From GCA-2733415 sp049609325 (lineage in GTDB: Bacteria; Bacteroidota; Bacteroidia; Flavobacteriales; Flavobacteriaceae), in contig JBMYYK010000019.1 in assembly GCA_049609325.1 (NCBI GenBank), positions 1-42,487 on the forward strand: a stretch of DNA of 42,487 nt. The letters run 5' to 3'. The notes beneath the pieces are model-generated. The model made no database searches, had not been told where the DNA came from, and worked only from the letters and a program-made list of their open reading frames with translations. The position numbers and the translations under genes were made by a program. This document shows positions 40,267 to 42,487 of this stretch, in pieces. Numbering within the stretch: position 1 is the first letter of the stretch; each line of letters opens with the position of its first letter.

Positions 40267-40299
40267 AAAAAAAGCCTTACGCATCGTGAGGCTTTTTTT
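40267..40299. terminator. Bidirectional terminator after the metal module
   Basis: A 15-bp stem (AAAAAAAGCCTTACG / CGTGAGGCTTTTTTT, one G-U pair) with the loop CAT lies between the convergent lipoprotein gene and the minus-strand small membrane protein and has T-runs on both strands. Confidence 0.9.
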
Positions 40300-40302
40300 G
40301 AT

Positions 40303-40614
40303 TTAATGGGTTTTGATGATATCTTTTCTATTCAGTTTATCTTTTAAAAGGTATTCATAAATCCATGTTAAAGTAAACGTTGGTATAACATCTAATCCTG
40401 GAGAAATTTCTTCAATAAAACCAACTATTCCGGCTACTTTACCTGTAGTTCCTTTATACATTTTTGAAAGTATAAAAGCTGAAAATGGCGCCCAAATAAC
40501 ATCGCCAAACTCACCTATTAACGGAAGTGTGAAAGACACCATACCTATCACATCAAGTATAAGTCCTAATACTAACTTTTTATATTTGTTGTTGTCTTGA
40601 TTTTTATCTGTCAT
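40303..40614 (-). CDS. Small membrane protein of unknown function
   Basis: A 103-residue protein with a charged N-terminus (MTDKNQDNNKYKK), one or two hydrophobic helices (LVLGLILDVIGMVSFTLP, then DVIWAPFSAFILSKMY) and a conserved-looking FIEEISPGLDVIPTFTLTWIYEYL near the end. The pattern G-E-F-x-D-x-x-W-A-P-x-S-A recurs, as far as I recall, in uncharacterised membrane proteins of Bacteroidota and some eukaryotic plastids. No catalytic residues are apparent. It is convergent with the metal module and shares its terminator. Confidence 0.72.
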   Translation of the reverse strand: MTDKNQDNNKYKKLVLGLILDVIGMVSFTLPLIGEFGDVIWAPFSAFILSKMYKGTTGKVAGIVGFIEEISPGLDVIPTFTLTWIYEYLLKDKLNRKDIIKTH

Positions 40615-40803
40615 ATCATTTAATATTATTCATAAACTACTACGCAATAAGTGTGCCGACTTCCATCTTTATAAACTGATAATAAAACATCACAAATATT
40701 GTAGACTTCTAAAAAATAGAACCTTTATATTATCACATCAAAAATTCCTAGTTGTATTCCAAAAGTTCAATAGTTATCAGTTATAAATTAAAACTTAAAA
40801 TGG

Positions 40804-40811
40804 TATATTTG
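40804..40811 (+). promoter_or_regulatory. -7 box of icd
   Basis: TATATTTG matches TAnnTTTG. No TTG is found 19-21 bases upstream, so the -33 part is weak. The leader to the ATG would be about 65 bases. The 266-base gap between the small membrane protein and icd holds this box, the inverted repeats just after it and nothing else that I recognise. Confidence 0.4.
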
Positions 40812-40851
40812 TAAGCCTTGATTTTTTAGGTCCTATTAGGCTTAAAAAATC
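40812..40851 (+). repeat. Interlocking inverted repeats in the icd leader
   Basis: Two inverted repeats share bases. Repeat A is TAAGCCT (40812-40818) with AGGCTTA (40838-40844). Repeat B is GATTTTTTA (40820-40828) with TAAAAAATC (40843-40851). A and B cannot form at once because the right arm of A overlaps that of B. If transcription starts just after the -7 box only B is complete in RNA, and A would act, if at all, as DNA. Confidence 0.45.
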
Positions 40852-40880
40852 GATTTGTTAAACATCATAATTTACATAAT

Positions 40881-42487
40881 ATGTCAGAAAAAGCAAAGAT
40901 TATTTATACCAAAACTGATGAAGCACCAGCTTTAGCAACTTATTCATTTTTACCAATTGTACAAGCCTTTACGGCTCCATCGGGAGTTACTGTTGAAACA
41001 AAAGATATATCTCTTGCTGCTAGAATTTTAGCAACTTTTCCTGACTATTTAACTGATGACCAACGCGTACCAGATGCTTTAGCAGAATTAGGAGAATTAG
41101 CAAAAACTCCTGAGGCTAACATTATTAAATTACCTAACATTTCTGCTTCTGTACCACAGTTAAAAGCAGCAATTGAAGAATTACAATCATTAGGTTACGC
41201 TATACCAAACTACCCAGAAGATCCAACTACTGATGAAGAAAAAGACATTCAAAAAAGATATGGTAAAGTAAAAGGATCTGCTGTAAATCCTGTTTTACGT
41301 GAAGGTAACTCTGACCGTAGAGCACCTAAAGCGGTAAAAAATTACGCAAGAAAGAACCCACATTCTATGGGAGCTTGGACTGCAGATTCAAAAACTCATG
41401 TAGCAACTATGGAAGCTGGTGATTTTGCTCATAATGAAAAATCTGTAACAATTCCTGAAGCTACATCTGTGAAAATTGAATTTACAGACGCAACTGGTAA
41501 CACTACAGTATTAAAAGATAATACACCTCTACTTAAAGATGAGATTATTGATGCAACTGTAATGAGTAAAAACGCATTACTTGCCTTTCTTGATGAGCAA
41601 ATTAATGATGCCAAAGAGAAAAATATCTTATTCTCTTTACACATGAAAGCCACAATGATGAAGGTGTCTGACCCTATTATTTTTGGTCACGCTGTACGTG
41701 TGTTCTTTAAAGATGTATTTGAAAAGTACCATGACACTTTAGATGCTATTGGTGTAGATGTTAATAATGGTTTCGGAAATCTGTTAAGCAAATTAGAGAA
41801 TTTACCGGCTGACAAGCGTTCTGAAATTGAAGCGGATATTCAAAAGGCCTATAACTCAAGACCTGATGTTGCTATGGTAGATTCTGATAAAGGAATCACA
41901 AACTTGCATGTGCCAAGTGATGTTATTATTGATGCGTCTATGCCAGCAATGATTCGTACCTCTGGACAGATGTGGAATGCAGAAGGAAAACAACAAGATA
42001 CCAAAGCTGTAATTCCTGACAGTAGCTATGCAGGTATTTATACCGCAACAATTGAGTTCTGTAAAAAACATGGTGCCTTTGACCCTACTACAATGGGTAC
42101 AGTGCCAAATGTTGGATTGATGGCTCAAAAAGCTGAAGAGTACGGATCTCATGACAAAACATTTGAAATGTCAGCTAATGGTACAGTACGCGTTATTGAT
42201 ACAAACGGAAACACATTAATTGAACACACCGTTGAATCTGGTGACATTTGGAGAATGTGTCAAGTTAAAGACGCCCCTATTCAAGACTGGGTAAAATTAG
42301 CTGTAACTAGAGCAAAAGCTTCTAATACTCCAGCTGTATTCTGGTTAGACGAAAATAGAGCGCATGATGCTGAATTAATTAAAAAAGTAAATGCATATTT
42401 ACCAAACCATGATACCACTGGGTTAGATATCAGAATTTTATCACCTATAGAAGCTACTCACTTTACTTTAGAAAGAATTAAAGCTGG
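40881..42487 (+). CDS. icd: Monomeric NADP-dependent isocitrate dehydrogenase (5' part)
   Basis: The first 535 codons of the roughly 740-residue monomeric IDH, which oxidises isocitrate to 2-oxoglutarate with NADP; the gene runs off the right edge. It starts MSEKAKIIYTKTDEAP, typical of the family. Substrate-binding segments NPVLREGNSDRRAPKAVK (about 135-152) and KNPHSMGAW are intact, and the metal/catalytic region DAIGVDVNNGFGNLL and MVDSDKGITNLHVPSDVI are present. This is the IDH type unrelated in size to the dimeric E. coli enzyme and common in Flavobacteriaceae. The missing end holds part of the NADP-binding site, so cofactor choice is inferred from the family. With sucD, it is the second TCA-cycle gene of the window. 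Confidence 0.96.
   Translation, partial: MSEKAKIIYTKTDEAPALATYSFLPIVQAFTAPSGVTVETKDISLAARILATFPDYLTDDQRVPDALAELGELAKTPEANIIKLPNISASVPQLKAAIEELQSLGYAIPNYPEDPTTDEEKDIQKRYGKVKGSAVNPVLREGNSDRRAPKAVKNYARKNPHSMGAWTADSKTHVATMEAGDFAHNEKSVTIPEATSVKIEFTDATGNTTVLKDNTPLLKDEIIDATVMSKNALLAFLDEQINDAKEKNILFSLHMKATMMKVSDPIIFGHAVRVFFKDVFEKYHDTLDAIGVDVNNGFGNLLSKLENLPADKRSEIEADIQKAYNSRPDVAMVDSDKGITNLHVPSDVIIDASMPAMIRTSGQMWNAEGKQQDTKAVIPDSSYAGIYTATIEFCKKHGAFDPTTMGTVPNVGLMAQKAEEYGSHDKTFEMSANGTVRVIDTNGNTLIEHTVESGDIWRMCQVKDAPIQDWVKLAVTRAKASNTPAVFWLDENRAHDAELIKKVNAYLPNHDTTGLDIRILSPIEATHFTLERIKA

Noticed and set aside
41856..42152. A 98-codon antisense frame inside icd with several Cys and His
   Set aside because: It lies within the conserved icd reading frame and its apparent Cys/His content comes from reverse-reading common sense codons; no start signals.
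1..42487. CRISPR arrays, tRNA or rRNA genes and insertion sequences
   Set aside because: I saw no regularly spaced direct repeats, no cloverleaf with a T-loop GTTCRA motif, and no transposase or terminal inverted repeats on either strand, though a covariance-model scan would be the decisive test.

Overview
The window is AT-rich chromosomal DNA from a member of the Bacteroidota, almost certainly a marine-type Flavobacteriaceae. The support is a type IX secretion (T9SS) cargo protein with a C-terminal sorting domain, the T9SS regulator PorX, the Bacteroidota-type LpxC-FabZ fusion, a monomeric NADP-isocitrate dehydrogenase, lipoproteins with short Bacteroidota-style lipoboxes, and promoters of the TTG-N19..21-TAnnTTTG type instead of sigma70 boxes. 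I see no tRNA, rRNA, CRISPR array, insertion sequence, integrase or phage gene. This looks like core chromosome with a few accessory modules.

Layout. 1-3.8 kb: the 5' part of an RlmI-type rRNA methyltransferase and a large Asp-box/PKD T9SS cargo protein, both on the minus strand. 3.9-11.3 kb: a dense minus-strand run (HD phosphohydrolase, lpxD, lpxC-fabZ, lpxA, efp, an lpxD-like paralogue, an NTF2-fold protein, sucD) with overlapping or closely spaced genes. Divergent from it, 11.4-15.5 kb on the plus strand: porX, tsaE, an alanine-dehydrogenase-family gene, a small membrane protein and a lipoprotein. 15.5-20.2 kb: proline dehydrogenase (-), aroB (+), a DinB-fold protein (-), an Lrp/AsnC regulator (-) and an M14 carboxypeptidase (-). 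20.2-24.1 kb (+): a small XRE regulator, a lipoprotein, a TerC-family membrane protein and an orphan 7TMR-DISM histidine kinase. 24.1-31.8 kb (-): MscS channel, parC, a small membrane protein, parE, ychF and a 2[4Fe-4S] ferredoxin. 31.9-40.2 kb (+): LuxC-like acyl-CoA reductase, serC, a serA-like dehydrogenase, a DUF937 protein, a lipoprotein, a membrane protein, and a likely metal-uptake module (His/Cys-rich small protein, TonB-dependent receptor, His-rich lipoprotein). 40.3 kb to the end: a small membrane protein (-) and the start of icd (+).

How the genes work together. The lpx block carries the first lipid A steps (LpxA, LpxC, LpxD) with FabZ fused to LpxC. PorX would control secretion of cargo like the protein at the left end. 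parE/parC form topoisomerase IV. The acyl-CoA reductase/serC/serA-like run has the spacing of one operon. The most notable items are: (a) the SerA-like enzyme has lost two arginines that are normally near-invariant, including the catalytic one; (b) the alanine-dehydrogenase homologue has Gln where the catalytic His normally sits; (c) four copies of a 16-bp palindrome lie between the M14 peptidase and the XRE regulator, one of them covering the regulator's own -7 box; (d) a three-gene candidate metal-acquisition module; (e) a second LpxD-like acyltransferase next to efp; (f) nested inverted repeats in front of icd; (g) a 23-codon one-helix ORF in the gap upstream of ychF. All functional statements come from reading the sequence and from recalled family knowledge; no database search was run.
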